A stretch of DNA of 64,000 nt from Psychromonas ossibalaenae ATCC BAA-1528 (GCF_000381745.1 NZ_KB906985.1:24746-88745), one strand, 5' to 3'; shown: positions 45,292 to 54,862, counted from the first letter of the stretch. Numbers and translations are program-made. The notes: a model not told the origin generated them from the letters alone.

Positions 45292-46065
45292 GTGAAGCAA
45301 ACTACAAGACATCAGAAAATCATCGATCTCGTACAAAAAAACGGCTATGTCAGTACCGACGACCTTGTTGAGCGGTTCAAAGTCAGCCCGCAGACCATTC
45401 GCCGTGATTTAAATGAACTAGCCGATGAAAATAAAATACGTCGTCATCACGGCGGTGCAACCACCCCGCTGAGCTCCGTAAATACTGCATATAACACCCG
45501 TAAAGTGATGCAGCTGCAGGAAAAGGACTGTATTGCAGAAGCATTAGTAAAATACATCCCTAACGGTGCAACTCTGTTTATTGACATAGGTACAACGCCG
45601 GAGTCGATCGCCAAAGAATTAGTGAAGAATCACAAAGACCTGCGCGTTGTGACCAATAATATCAATGTGGCGGCTATATTAATGGGTAACGAAGACTTTA
45701 AGGTTATCCTGGCCGGCGGGGAAGTGCGTAATAGAGACGGCGGTATTGTTGGTGAAGCGACCCTGGATTTTATTAAACAGTTCCGTTTAGATTTCGGCAT
45801 TCTAGGTATCAGCGGTATTGACTACGACGGTTCACTGCTGGACTTTGACTATCATGAAGTGCGTGTTAAAAAAGCCATTATAGAAAACAGCCGCAGTGTT
45901 TACCTGGCTGTTGATCATACAAAGTTCGGCCGTAATGCCATGGTAAATCTCGGTAATATCTCTGAGCTGGATATGCTGATCACCGACCAGCAGCCGCCGG
46001 AAGAAATTGCCGCTTTATTAAAGGAACATAACATCCCCTTTGAAGTAATTTCCCACACAAGCTAA
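45292..46065 (+). CDS. glpR: Glycerol-3-phosphate regulon repressor (DeoR family)
   Basis: 257-aa DeoR-family repressor of the glp genes, released by glycerol-3-phosphate. HTH at the N-terminus: RHQKIIDLVQKNGYVSTDDLV, then VSPQTIRRDLNELADENKIRRHHGGAT. The effector domain has IDIGTTPESIAKEL and GISGIDYDGSLLDFDYHEV. The start is GTG 45292 with AAGGAG 8 bp before it. It sits among its expected targets. Confidence 0.94.
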   Translation: MKQTTRHQKIIDLVQKNGYVSTDDLVERFKVSPQTIRRDLNELADENKIRRHHGGATTPLSSVNTAYNTRKVMQLQEKDCIAEALVKYIPNGATLFIDIGTTPESIAKELVKNHKDLRVVTNNINVAAILMGNEDFKVILAGGEVRNRDGGIVGEATLDFIKQFRLDFGILGISGIDYDGSLLDFDYHEVRVKKAIIENSRSVYLAVDHTKFGRNAMVNLGNISELDMLITDQQPPEEIAALLKEHNIPFEVISHTS

Positions 46066-46083
46066 ACACTCAGTATGCAGGAC

Positions 46084-46114
46084 ATAAGCACTTAGGCAAA
46101 AACTAAGTGCTTAT
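46084..46114. terminator. Terminator between glpR and glpQ
   Basis: Perfect 12-bp arms ATAAGCACTTAG/CTAAGTGCTTAT around a 7-base loop; no long T-run, but it lies between convergent genes. Confidence 0.65.
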
Positions 46115-46133
46115 CATTCCATACTAATACTCT

Positions 46134-47216
46134 TCAGCTGCTTTTCTGCGCTTCTAAAAAATCAACCGCACGATCTGGAAAGTCCGTAAATACGCCGTCG
46201 ACATCCGCTTTGTTATAGAAAATATCTAATAACTCTTCGAAATCCTGTGCATACTCAGGAATTTTTCCTTCATCTAATCTAAATGTATAAGGATGAACCT
46301 GCATACCTGCCTGATGTGCTTCCTTAACTAAAGAGGTAAAAACTAACTTGTCTTTTTCCGACTCTGGCGCCACCACCATTGGATGCCAGGGACCAACACC
46401 GTCGGCATATTCAGCGATTATTTTCATTGCACCAGGCTTAAACATCCAGTCATAGTTATAAGCTTCAGGTTTACCGTCAATATACTGCATGGTTTCCCCC
46501 CAGCTTGTTTCAGCCATTAACTGCACTAACCTGATATCCATGGAAAACTTTGGCAGCAGCTCATATTTAACACGCTTTAACTCATCAGCATCAAAAGACT
46601 GAAAGTAAACCAGATCTGTTTTCTCTGTGTAACCGTATTTTTTAAGCACTTTTAATACAGCCACACTGATATCTTTGCCCTCATTACGGTGAAACCAGGG
46701 AGCTTTCACTTCCGGGTAGATACCGATATTTTTGCCCGTGCTGGTATTTAAGCCCTGAATCATTTCGATCTCTTCTTCTAAAGTATGCACCTTAAAATCA
46801 GATTTCCAGATTGGAAAACGCTGCGCATAAACAGCTGTTTTTTTCCCGTTCTTAAGGTTGAATGCTTCGGTCATTTTGAGTGTTTTAATTTCTGCCAGAG
46901 TAAAGTCAATAGCATAATACCTGCCGTCTTTACGCTTACGATCCGGATAAACCTCGGCGACATTAGTAACACGATCCAGATAATGATCATGTAGTACTAC
47001 TAAGAAATTATCTTTGCTCATGACCACATCCTGCTCAATGTAATCAACGTCCATGGCATAAGCCATCGATTTGGCTTCCATACTGTGCTCAGGCAGATAA
47101 CCGCTGGCACCACGGTGGGCAACAACGATTTTTTCAGCATGAGCAAAACCAGCTGCTGATGAGGTTATCAGTAGACTCAGCAGCAGTTTTTTCTGACTTG
47201 GTAATGATTTGAACAT
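46134..47216 (-). CDS. glpQ: Periplasmic glycerophosphodiester phosphodiesterase
   Basis: Splits glycerophosphodiesters to glycerol-3-phosphate and an alcohol in the periplasm. 360 aa with a signal peptide (LLLSLLITSSAAGFAHA, cleavage before EKIVVAHRG). GDPD motifs: VAHRGASGYLPEHSMEAK (catalytic His and metal-site Glu), DYIEQDVVMSKDNFLVVLHDHYLDRVTNV (second His) and YPEVKAPWFH. The glpT gene lies upstream on the same strand, so the product can be imported by GlpT. Confidence 0.95.
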   Translation of the reverse strand: MFKSLPSQKKLLLSLLITSSAAGFAHAEKIVVAHRGASGYLPEHSMEAKSMAYAMDVDYIEQDVVMSKDNFLVVLHDHYLDRVTNVAEVYPDRKRKDGRYYAIDFTLAEIKTLKMTEAFNLKNGKKTAVYAQRFPIWKSDFKVHTLEEEIEMIQGLNTSTGKNIGIYPEVKAPWFHRNEGKDISVAVLKVLKKYGYTEKTDLVYFQSFDADELKRVKYELLPKFSMDIRLVQLMAETSWGETMQYIDGKPEAYNYDWMFKPGAMKIIAEYADGVGPWHPMVVAPESEKDKLVFTSLVKEAHQAGMQVHPYTFRLDEGKIPEYAQDFEELLDIFYNKADVDGVFTDFPDRAVDFLEAQKSS

Positions 47217-47402
47217 AGTTTCACAACTCCTTATGATTAAATAACCTGCTCAGACATTTCAGTCTAACTTTTTATAAGTCATTCTAAGCAGGCACTATTA
47301 AGCTTTTATTAAATTGAGGCGGGTAAAAAACATTGACCCCGGACCTGACTATTAAAAGACAAATCCGGGTAGTGATTAAATCAGAGTGGTGTTTCGCTTG
47401 AT

Positions 47403-48788
47403 TTATACTGTAGCCGGAGCCATTTCTTCATTTTCTTTATCAAGTTTACGCTGTGCATGAATTTTATTTTCACCAAACATCGCCAGTATAAAGAATACAA
47501 TAGACAGTCCGCATGAGACGGTTAACACTAAGAAACCGCCGTCCCAGCCGAAGTGATCAACGGTATAACCTAACACTGCATTAGCAGCCACAGCACCGCC
47601 AAGATAACCAAACAGACCGGTCAGACCAGCCGCTGTACCGGCAGCCTTTTTAGGCGCAAGTTCAAGAGCATATAAACCAATTAGCATTACCGGGCCGTAG
47701 ATTAAGAAACCAATAGCTACTAAAGCAAGCATATCAACCATAGGGTTACCGGCAGGGTTAAACCAGTAAACAAAAACCGCAATCGTTACCAGTACCATAA
47801 ATAAGATACCAGCAGGTGCACGACGGCCTTTAAATAATTTATCCGACATCCAGCCGCATAATAACGTGCCGGGAATACCAGCCCATTCATATAAGAAATA
47901 AGCCCATGATGATTTATCCACCGAGAACTCTTTTACTTCACTTAAATAAACCGGCGCCCAGTCAAGTACTCCGTAACGGATCATATAAACAAAGGCATTT
48001 GCGATTGCGATATACCATAAAAGTTTATTCTTAAAAACATACTTAAAGAAAATGTCTTTAGCACTTAACTCTGTCTCAAATGACTTAGTATAATTTTCAG
48101 GATAATCATCTTTATATTCTTCAACGGCAGGCAGGCCACATGACTGCGGCGTATCACGCATGGTCAGAAAGACAAAGATAGCGATAAATGAAGCAAACAT
48201 TGCCGGCACATAAAATGCAGCTTTCCAGTCATCATTAAACGCCCACAAACCTAATAAAAACAACGGCCCAATCAAACCTCCGCCGACGTTATGCGCAACA
48301 TTCCAAACCGAAACAATACCGCCTCGCTCTTTATGAGACCACCAGTGCACCATGGTTCGACCACAGGCAGGCCAGCCCATTCCCTGAAACCAGCCGTTTA
48401 GAAACAGAAGAATAAACATAGCTGTAATACTGCCCGTCGCCCACGGCATAAGACCAAAACAGAGCATAACCAAAGCCGACATCAGCAGGCCGGCAGCCAG
48501 GAAATAACGCGGATTAGAACGGTCCGATACATTACCCATTAAAAACTTCGATAAGCCATAAGCAATTGAAACAGCGGCCAGCGCCACACCAAGATCACCA
48601 CGGCTGTAGCCATATTCTTCAATCAAAAACGGCATCGCTAAACTGAAATTTTTACGCACTAAATAGTAACCAGCGTAACCGACAAAAATACTTAAAAATA
48701 GTTGCCAGCGCAGGCGTTTGTATATTGGATCAACCTGCCCTTCAGGTAGACGTTCAATATGTGCGACAGGTCGAAATAAACCGAACAT
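47403..48788 (-). CDS. glpT: Glycerol-3-phosphate/phosphate antiporter
   Basis: 461-aa major-facilitator of the organophosphate:phosphate antiporter group, with twelve hydrophobic segments. Signature pieces: [59 protein letters not shown] (the Arg of the phosphate site is in the family's R-KNFSLAMP block) and [18 protein letters not shown]. Upstream of glpQ on the same strand (187 bp gap). Confidence 0.95.
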   Translation of the reverse strand: MFGLFRPVAHIERLPEGQVDPIYKRLRWQLFLSIFVGYAGYYLVRKNFSLAMPFLIEEYGYSRGDLGVALAAVSIAYGLSKFLMGNVSDRSNPRYFLAAGLLMSALVMLCFGLMPWATGSITAMFILLFLNGWFQGMGWPACGRTMVHWWSHKERGGIVSVWNVAHNVGGGLIGPLFLLGLWAFNDDWKAAFYVPAMFASFIAIFVFLTMRDTPQSCGLPAVEEYKDDYPENYTKSFETELSAKDIFFKYVFKNKLLWYIAIANAFVYMIRYGVLDWAPVYLSEVKEFSVDKSSWAYFLYEWAGIPGTLLCGWMSDKLFKGRRAPAGILFMVLVTIAVFVYWFNPAGNPMVDMLALVAIGFLIYGPVMLIGLYALELAPKKAAGTAAGLTGLFGYLGGAVAANAVLGYTVDHFGWDGGFLVLTVSCGLSIVFFILAMFGENKIHAQRKLDKENEEMAPATV

Positions 48789-49148
48789 AAGCAGTTCCTT
48801 AACAATGAATGGTATGTGTGTATTGAGCAGTCGAGCTCAAAATAAATTTATTTTAATCGTTTCCGCTCACATAAAAACTATTGCAGCGATCTCTTAACGA
48901 TTTTGCTGCGCCACTGTTGCGCGAATGAACAAATAATTCCTCGAGATTGATCACAAACGAAGATTTTATATCAAAAAAAACGGACCAACTTAACAAAACA
49001 ATAGATTAACACCAATTTACACAGCATTAACAGTAACATACAACAACCCAAGCAATCACAACAAAGCTCTCACCAGCCCAGATCAACACTAAAAAAGGCA
49101 ACAACCCCTGCCCTTCAAGACACACAACCCAACGTCTAAAAACCACAC

Positions 49149-49168
49149 AATGTTCGCTAACGAAAATA
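49149..49168. promoter_or_regulatory. GlpR operator before glpD
   Basis: AATGTTCGCTAACGAAAATA, matching the known GlpR consensus (WATGTTCGWT-AWCGAACATW) in the left arm fully and in most of the right arm. Confidence 0.7.
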
Positions 49169-49209
49169 AATGATGCATTTATTTAACATTTAAACTATAT
49201 TGCATTTAC

Positions 49210-49226
49210 ATGTTCGATAATGTTCG
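49210..49226. promoter_or_regulatory. Two tandem GlpR half-sites in the glpD leader
   Basis: ATGTTCGATAATGTTCG holds two direct ATGTTCG half-sites 9 bp apart. They would fall inside the coding region if the upstream ATG at 49210 were used, supporting the start at 49261. Confidence 0.5.
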
Positions 49227-49260
49227 TTCGACCAATCCAGATAATCAAAGTGAGTTTAAT

Positions 49261-50808
49261 ATGTATAATGGGAAGCAGAAACAGGAAAACAAACAAATTT
49301 TAGATCTGATTGTTGTCGGCGGCGGCATCAACGGCGCAGGTATTGCGGCAGACGCTGCCGGCAGAGGTCTAAGTGTAGGGCTATACGATGCATCAGACTT
49401 TGCTTCAGCGACATCTTCTGCCAGCTCAAAACTTATCCACGGCGGCCTGCGTTATTTAGAACATTATGAGTTTCGCTTAGTTTCCGAAGCACTAGCTGAG
49501 CGTGAGGTTATATTAAACAAAGCGCCGCATATTGTTAAACCTATGCGCTTCCGATTACCACATCGTCCGTTTTTACGTCCGGCATGGATGATTCGGATAG
49601 GTCTGTTCTTATATGACCATTTAGGAAAACGCACAACCTTAGACTCAAGCCGACAGGTCAATCTGGCAGAATCGGGCCTACTGAAAAAAGAGATCACTAA
49701 AGGTTTTGAATATTCTGACTGCTGGGTAGATGACGCACGCCTGGTTATTCTTAATGCAATGGCGGCTGAGTCTAACGGCGCCGAAGTAAAAAACTACTGC
49801 CGTGTAGAAAAAGCCCAGCGCGTAGACGGTTTATGGGTGGTCACCATACTTAATGAACAGACCAATATACGTTTCCAGCGTAAAGCGCGTGCATTAGTCA
49901 ATGCTGCCGGCCCGTGGGTTAAACAGTTCTTTGACGACAGCCTGCCGGATAACTCCCCGCGTAATATCCGCTTAGTCAAAGGTTCACATATTGTTGTGCC
50001 GCGCATTCACAACGAAGAGCAGGCATATATCCTGCAGAACAAAGATAACCGGATTGTTTTTGTTATTCCGTATATGGATGACTTTTCCATTATCGGCACC
50101 ACAGATGTTGAGTACGTAGGCGATCCGCGTAAAGTGGCAATCTCAGATGAAGAGGTCAATTACTTAATTGATGTTGTTAATCAGCACTTTGTAAAACAAT
50201 TGAAAACAGATGATGTAGTCTGGACATACAGCGGTGTGCGTCCGTTATGCGATGATGAGTCTGACTCTCCTCAGGCAATCACCCGCGATTACACCTTAGA
50301 GCTGGAGCAGCAGGACGACCAGGCGCCGTTGCTGTCTATCTTCGGCGGAAAGTTAACAACTTACCGCAAACTATCAGAATCTGCGATGAAATTAATTCAG
50401 CCCTATTTTGCTAAATTAGGCGGCTCATGGACAGCCGATGTACCTTTACCCGGCGGTGATTTCAATTATCCGCGTAAGCAGTTAGCTGAAAACTTAGTCG
50501 CCCAGTACGGCTGGCTGCCGATTAAAACTGCAAACCGTTATGTCAGCCAGTTCGGCACCCTGGCGTGGCAGTTATTTGAAGGCTGTGAATCAGAGAGTGA
50601 TTTCGGTATTCATTTCGGAGCCGGTTTATACAGCCGTGAACTTGATTACTTTATTGAAAATGAATTTGCTAAAACCGCTGAAGATATTCTCTGGCGCAGA
50701 ACCAAATTAGGCCTGTATTTGAACAAAGAACAGCAGGCGAATGTGGTCGGTTATATTCGCGATCACGTACAGCAGGTAACAGCAGTTAAGCTTGCACAAG
50801 TCTGTTAA
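49261..50808 (+). CDS. glpD: Aerobic glycerol-3-phosphate dehydrogenase
   Basis: Membrane-associated flavoprotein oxidising glycerol-3-phosphate to dihydroxyacetone phosphate with electrons to quinone. 515 aa from ATG 49261; a longer start at 49210 exists but would add 17 residues overlying the GlpR half-sites. FAD motif LIVVGGGINGAGIAADAAGRG, SSKLIHGGLRYLEHYEF, FVIPYMDDFSIIGTTD and SIFGGKLTTYRKLSE are all present. Confidence 0.95.
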   Translation: MYNGKQKQENKQILDLIVVGGGINGAGIAADAAGRGLSVGLYDASDFASATSSASSKLIHGGLRYLEHYEFRLVSEALAEREVILNKAPHIVKPMRFRLPHRPFLRPAWMIRIGLFLYDHLGKRTTLDSSRQVNLAESGLLKKEITKGFEYSDCWVDDARLVILNAMAAESNGAEVKNYCRVEKAQRVDGLWVVTILNEQTNIRFQRKARALVNAAGPWVKQFFDDSLPDNSPRNIRLVKGSHIVVPRIHNEEQAYILQNKDNRIVFVIPYMDDFSIIGTTDVEYVGDPRKVAISDEEVNYLIDVVNQHFVKQLKTDDVVWTYSGVRPLCDDESDSPQAITRDYTLELEQQDDQAPLLSIFGGKLTTYRKLSESAMKLIQPYFAKLGGSWTADVPLPGGDFNYPRKQLAENLVAQYGWLPIKTANRYVSQFGTLAWQLFEGCESESDFGIHFGAGLYSRELDYFIENEFAKTAEDILWRRTKLGLYLNKEQQANVVGYIRDHVQQVTAVKLAQVC

Positions 50809-50835
50809 TAACCTTTACTAAGCATCCATTCAATC

Positions 50836-50870
50836 AACGGTCAGCAGATTATTATATCTGCTGACCGTTG
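50836..50870 (+). terminator. Terminator of glpD
   Basis: Perfect 13-bp arms AACGGTCAGCAGA/TCTGCTGACCGTT around an 8-base AT loop, followed by GTTATTT. Confidence 0.85.
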
Positions 50871-50994
50871 TTATTTATAATAGCCTACGACTCAAAGAAA
50901 ACAGCTTATTTTTAAATAACTTAGACAGCTACTGAACTTTTTTGCAGGAGAGAGACTCTAAGCAGGTCAGCAGAACTCTAAAAGTTATCCGTTA

Positions 50995-51372
50995 ATGCAT
51001 ATAAACGCTTTAAAACACAAAAAATACTCTTACGCTTTCTTAACTGTTATGGTGTTATTAATGTGTCTGTGCGGGTTATTTAAAAATTCACCACAGGCGC
51101 AGTTTAAGCCGTTCAGTATCATTTTCAGTCCGCAGACCGTTGATACATTTAGCCAGGCGACATTTCCCGGTACTGGTATCTGCACCTTAGGAGAGCAGCT
51201 GTTAAGTTTTGCTTCTGGTTTAGAAAAAGAGCACAACTATACACTTCTCTGTATTATTTTCCTGAGTCTGCTGCTGTTCAATAAACCCACGGTTCAGCTT
51301 TATTTCCCCAGAATACCTCTATATAAACCTCGGCAGAAAATCCATTTAATGAAGTGTTTGTTTTTAGAGTAA
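50995..51372 (+). CDS. Small membrane protein of unknown function
   Basis: 125 aa with a membrane segment at about 13-29 (SYAFLTVMVLLMCLCGLF) and another at about 83-95 (LLCIIFLSLLLF), an exposed loop between with one Cys, and a basic tail ending KIHLMKCLFLE. No strong ribosome-binding site is seen, so the start is uncertain. The next gene, 109 bp on, is a DsbA-like thiol oxidoreductase, so a link to periplasmic thiol or metal handling is possible. No family recognised with certainty. Confidence 0.5.
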   Translation: MHINALKHKKYSYAFLTVMVLLMCLCGLFKNSPQAQFKPFSIIFSPQTVDTFSQATFPGTGICTLGEQLLSFASGLEKEHNYTLLCIIFLSLLLFNKPTVQLYFPRIPLYKPRQKIHLMKCLFLE

Positions 51373-51481
51373 ATCTGCCGTTTTACCCTTAAAAATTAGT
51401 TATACGACCTATAGACAGATCTGTCTCTGGCATTTAACGTTTTCTATACAGAAAATGTAACCGATTATTTTGGAATATTTA

Positions 51482-52225
51482 ATGAACAAAACATTTACTC
51501 GATTTATTGTATTAATCAGCTTTATATTAAGCTTTAACTCTATTGCGCGTGCCGAACAGCAGCAGACTAACCAGCAGAAGATTGCAGCCATCACTGAACT
51601 GCTGCAGCAGAACCCGCAGATGATTGATGATTTTCTTAACAGCCTGAATTATTACATAGAGCAGGATCAAAAAACCGAAAAAACACTGCTTAAACATCAG
51701 GACTGGCTGCAGAATAATGCCTCACAAAGTAGTTTCGGTGCTACTGCCCCTGAAATAACTTTAATTAATTTCAGCGATTATAACTGCCCGTACTGCAAAC
51801 GCTTAGATCCGGTACTTACAGCATTAAGCAAAGAGATTCCACAGCTTAAAGTGGTTAATGTTTTTGTGCCGCTTCGTCAGAAAAACCCGCCAGGATCTGA
51901 GACAAACTCCGCTGAATTTGCATTAAATGTATGGAAAAATGCTCCGCAAAGCTATCAGCAGGTACATGATTCTCTGATGCAGAAATCGGGCCTGCATACC
52001 GCAGCTTCACTTCAAAAAGTGGCTCAGCTAAGCGCAACAGAAAGCTTATTAAACACTGATGGCGCTTCTCGAAGCATACTGCAGAAAAACTACCAGGTAT
52101 TTTCAGAACTGGGGTTACAGGGGACACCAGCAATGATCATTAACAACCAGATCATTCCAGGATATATGCCTTTAGAAAAACTGCAGCCGATTGTTGAACA
52201 GGCACTGGCAGAGGTTAATAAGTAG
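51482..52225 (+). CDS. DsbA-family periplasmic thiol:disulfide oxidoreductase
   Basis: 247-aa exported thioredoxin-fold protein. ATG 51482 starts a clear signal (RFIVLISFILSFNSIARA, cleavage before EQQQ). A helical stretch of about 60 residues precedes the fold, as in ScsC/Com1-type proteins. The active site is CPYC in FSDYNCPYCKRLDPVL, and the cis-Pro loop is GLQGTPAMIINNQIIPGY. It probably oxidises or isomerises disulfides in the periplasm. The usual DsbB/DsbD partner is not in the window. Confidence 0.88.
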   Translation: MNKTFTRFIVLISFILSFNSIARAEQQQTNQQKIAAITELLQQNPQMIDDFLNSLNYYIEQDQKTEKTLLKHQDWLQNNASQSSFGATAPEITLINFSDYNCPYCKRLDPVLTALSKEIPQLKVVNVFVPLRQKNPPGSETNSAEFALNVWKNAPQSYQQVHDSLMQKSGLHTAASLQKVAQLSATESLLNTDGASRSILQKNYQVFSELGLQGTPAMIINNQIIPGYMPLEKLQPIVEQALAEVNK

Positions 52226-52236
52226 TAGACAAACAA

Positions 52237-52263
52237 AAAAGGAGACGGGTCGGTCTCCTTTTC
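52237..52263 (+). terminator. Terminator of the DsbA-like gene
   Basis: Arms AAAAGGAGAC/GTCTCCTTTT with a 6-base loop; T-run included in the arm. Confidence 0.88.
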
Positions 52264-52450
52264 TCGCCATAATCGTATCACAGTGACAGTACTTCTACGG
52301 ATGCTTGATAATCTATAATAAATCCGCTGATGCAGCTGACTATCTCTGCTGCTTGTTTTTATGCTGCACACCGCTTAAAGGTGATAATGCAGGCGTTGAC
52401 GAATAACGGTCAATACCGGCTCCCCATTATGTTATTGAACGTAATTATTC

Positions 52451-52479
52451 GTCTGAGTGCATTTCAGTGCACGTCAGAC
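52451..52479 (-). terminator. Possible terminator of the GreA/B-like gene
   Basis: Hairpin GTCTGA-GTGCA/TGCACGTCAGAC with one bulge, about 20 bp beyond the stop of the minus-strand gene; no T-run. Confidence 0.45.
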
Positions 52480-52497
52480 AATACTATAAATTATGCC

Positions 52498-52980
52498 TTA
52501 ATAAACGCTTATAATTTCATAACAGCTCACTTTCTCTGCGATTAAAACACTAACCTCTTCACCAGCTTCTCTATTAATAAGCGCGGTGCCGAGCGGTGAG
52601 CCCGGAGTGACTACAACAATTTCTTTTTCTGCAAATGTCACTTTCAATCCACCGGCGGCCGGCCCTAAAAAAATGTATTTTTCATTGTCCTGCATATCAA
52701 GCAGTACAACTAGTGATCCTAAACAGGCGCACGAATTAACAGCGCCAGCACTTCGGCTTAGCTTTTTAAAAGCACTGATATCAGCCGCACATTGTTCCGC
52801 ACGTAATGACTGCCCCTGTGCTAAATAGGATGCTTCCAGTGCTAAGGTATCATATTTATTTTCTGCAATATTCTCATCGTTGGTTGCCGTATCGTAGGCT
52901 CGAGAAGCGGCATTTACTGCACCTTGATAAGCCTCTTCTAATAGTATAACCAGTTGTTTACACAGCAGTTTTTTATTCAT
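52498..52980 (-). CDS. GreA/GreB-like transcription factor
   Basis: 160-aa protein with the two Gre parts: an N-terminal helical hairpin (about 1-70, with ATNDENIAENKYDTLALEAS at the tip region, rich in acidic residues) and a C-terminal FKBP-like domain containing VVTPGSPLGTALINREAGEE, the Gre signature. It is a paralogue type distinct from housekeeping GreA, probably binding in the RNA polymerase secondary channel. Alternative: a Gre-fold factor with no cleavage activity. Confidence 0.78.
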   Translation of the reverse strand: MNKKLLCKQLVILLEEAYQGAVNAASRAYDTATNDENIAENKYDTLALEASYLAQGQSLRAEQCAADISAFKKLSRSAGAVNSCACLGSLVVLLDMQDNEKYIFLGPAAGGLKVTFAEKEIVVVTPGSPLGTALINREAGEEVSVLIAEKVSCYEIISVY

Positions 52981-53030
52981 TTTCAGCTCTTTTATTATCA
53001 GCAGAAAAGAATCTTAATCAGCCCCGTCCT

Positions 53031-53074
53031 TAAAGTAAAGTCTGTACATAAAGTAAAGTCTGTACATAAAGTAC
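53031..53074. repeat. Tandem repeat, 18-bp unit, 2.4 copies
   Basis: Unit TAAAGTAAAGTCTGTACA repeated twice exactly, then 8 bases of a third copy, in the gap upstream of the Gre-like gene. Confidence 0.9.
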
Positions 53075-53159
53075 AACAAAAAGAACATAAGGCCCTCTCT
53101 TCTTAATACCAATTTGTAATATCAGGTATACCTATCTTTCATTATTCAACGGCTAATAT

Positions 53160-53178
53160 TTGTTCGAAAATAGAACAA
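53160..53178. promoter_or_regulatory. Palindromic operator-like site
   Basis: Perfect inverted repeat TTGTTC-N7-GAACAA, about 72 bp before the DUF3302 gene. The binding protein is unknown. Confidence 0.5.
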
Positions 53179-53250
53179 TAAATTACATGAGGTATATCTG
53201 TTTGTGAAGCAGAGACCTTGAATTAAATAATGCTAAACAACAGGTGTCCT

Positions 53251-53562
53251 ATGAAAATACATGCAACAACGCTGCTATACGAAGAACTGCCTTCGGTATA
53301 TAAGCTGCTAGACTCGATTGGTTTTATGTGGTTTGTGATCTTAGTCACGGTGGGCATCATCTCCTGGTGTTTAGCAAAACTATGGCATGTTCACTCTATC
53401 CCTAAACATCTGGCCAAAGAAAAAGGTCTGGCACAAGCCAAACTGGTTTTCTGGTTATGTATATTAGGCCTCGCCTGGAAACCTCTATGGGTATTGGCGG
53501 TACTGGCTATCGTTACCGACTGGGATAAAGTTCAACTGTGGTTAAAAGGAGCAAGATCATGA
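53251..53562 (+). CDS. DUF3302 inner-membrane protein (YiaW/YibI-like)
   Basis: 103-aa protein with two membrane segments (IGFMWFVILVTVGIISWCL and FWLCILGLAWKPLWVLAVLA). Length, topology and position match YiaW/YibI, which in enterics precedes an HlyD-type protein (YiaV/YibH). ATG 53251 is preferred over the ATG at 53230 because AGGTGT precedes it. It overlaps the next gene by 4 bp (ATGA). Function in the family is unknown. Confidence 0.8.
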   Translation: MKIHATTLLYEELPSVYKLLDSIGFMWFVILVTVGIISWCLAKLWHVHSIPKHLAKEKGLAQAKLVFWLCILGLAWKPLWVLAVLAIVTDWDKVQLWLKGARS

Positions 53563-54590
53563 AAGAAATTATGCTGCCGTATATTCTACTCGTCTGGCTC
53601 TTATTCAAATTTAATGTACTGAAACGCACTGCGGGTAATTATTTTATTACTGTCTTTGTCGGTTTGATATTAGCGCTGGCACTATTTTTCGGACACCGCT
53701 TTTATTCACCAGCTGATTTAACTAACTCCACAACGGTAAAAGCCCCGCATGCGGTTTTATCACCTGCAGTCGGCCAGCATATTGACAAAATCTATGTGGA
53801 TCACAATCAGCATGTGAAAAAAGGTGAGGTACTGTATATGTTAAAAGATGACAAGGTAACCTCTGCTATTTCAGAAGTGCACTCAGCACAGGTTGAAATT
53901 GAAAGAACCATTGATGCCAAGAAAGTCGTATTAGCGCAGGCGGCGCGAGATCATAAACGCAATACCGGTATGCAGGAGCATGTTTCAATTAAAGAAAGAG
54001 AACAATCCAGCGATCTGATTGAAACATTAACCGCCGATTTATTAGTGTTAGATGCCAGACAACAGGGGTTATATGCCAAATTAGACAGCCTTGAATTTGA
54101 ATTATCACGATTAACTGTCACAGCACCTTTTGACGGCATGGTCACGCATATCTTTATTGCCGACGGATCTCGAATCGGCTCATTACACCTTTGGGATACC
54201 AGCAAAAAGTTTATTGAAATGCGTATTCCCGACCAGGCTTACAAAAATATTAAAACAGGTCAGTTTAGTGAGTTCTTTGTCCATGCCTACCCTGGAGAAA
54301 TATTCAGAGCCCGCGTCCATAGCAAGGTTGATGCGACAGGTGAAGCACAGGGTAGTTTACTGCCGCAGGAACAGTTTGTTTCCCGCCATATTCAACGCGG
54401 TGCAGCTCCCGTCGGTCGTACGGTTATTTTAGAAATCGACAAAGAAACCATGGATATGCTGCCGATCGGCGCAACTGGATCAGCATGGATAAGTGCACAA
54501 AAACCATGGTCACTGCTAGGTTTCTTAGACATTATCGGTGGTGTAACCGTACGCTTAACAGCAGCTAAGTCTTATATACAAGCCTTATAA
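53559..54590 (+). CDS. HlyD-family membrane fusion protein (YiaV/YibH-like)
   Basis: 343-aa periplasmic adaptor with an N-terminal membrane anchor (about 23-40, YFITVFVGLILALALFF). Biotinyl-lipoyl half-motifs: LSPAVGQHIDKIYVDHNQHVKKGEVLY and VTAPFDGMVTHIFIADGSRIG, with a coiled-coil hairpin between (about 110-190). ATG 53559 has AAAAGGAGC upstream and overlaps the DUF3302 stop. No ABC/RND pump is adjacent, so its partner is unclear. Confidence 0.88.
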   Translation: MKEIMLPYILLVWLLFKFNVLKRTAGNYFITVFVGLILALALFFGHRFYSPADLTNSTTVKAPHAVLSPAVGQHIDKIYVDHNQHVKKGEVLYMLKDDKVTSAISEVHSAQVEIERTIDAKKVVLAQAARDHKRNTGMQEHVSIKEREQSSDLIETLTADLLVLDARQQGLYAKLDSLEFELSRLTVTAPFDGMVTHIFIADGSRIGSLHLWDTSKKFIEMRIPDQAYKNIKTGQFSEFFVHAYPGEIFRARVHSKVDATGEAQGSLLPQEQFVSRHIQRGAAPVGRTVILEIDKETMDMLPIGATGSAWISAQKPWSLLGFLDIIGGVTVRLTAAKSYIQAL

Positions 54591-54602
54591 AAAATAACCT
54601 GG

Positions 54603-54628
54603 AATAGGGGGACTTCCCCCTATTTTCA
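54603..54628 (+). terminator. Terminator of the DUF3302-HlyD operon
   Basis: Arms AATAGGGGG/CCCCCTATT with a short loop and TTTT, 12 bp after the stop. Confidence 0.85.
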
Positions 54629-54770
54629 GTTTTTAGATATATGTATTACGTATATCAGCAATAACAATAAGTCATTATTAGAATCATCCGGCTTCCAATA
54701 TTATTAATGTATTCAAATAAACGTAATAAATAATTAGAAAAAAAAGAGTAATTCGACCTGTTTACCTATT

Positions 54771-54805
54771 ACCGCCAGATAGCAGCTTTATTTGGCGGTT
54801 TTTTT
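54771..54805 (+). terminator. Second hairpin before the LysR gene
   Basis: Arms ACCGCCA/TGGCGGT with T7 run. It lies 58 bp before the LysR start, so it may be a backup terminator of the HlyD operon or an attenuator in the LysR leader. Confidence 0.65.
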
Positions 54806-54862
54806 CATTGCCATCACAGCGTTTGATGCTTTTTATAGCCAATCAGCCCTTGAAGGAACATT

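Larger units (their letters stand above)
48789..49260. promoter_or_regulatory. Divergent glpT/glpD control region
   Basis: About 470 bp without an ORF. It contains a GlpR box (49149-49168), further ATGTTCG half-sites (49210-49226) and a possible CRP-like site with a good TCACA half near 48940-48956 (CTCGAGATTGATCACA). It fits joint GlpR and cAMP-CRP control of both directions. Confidence 0.55.
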
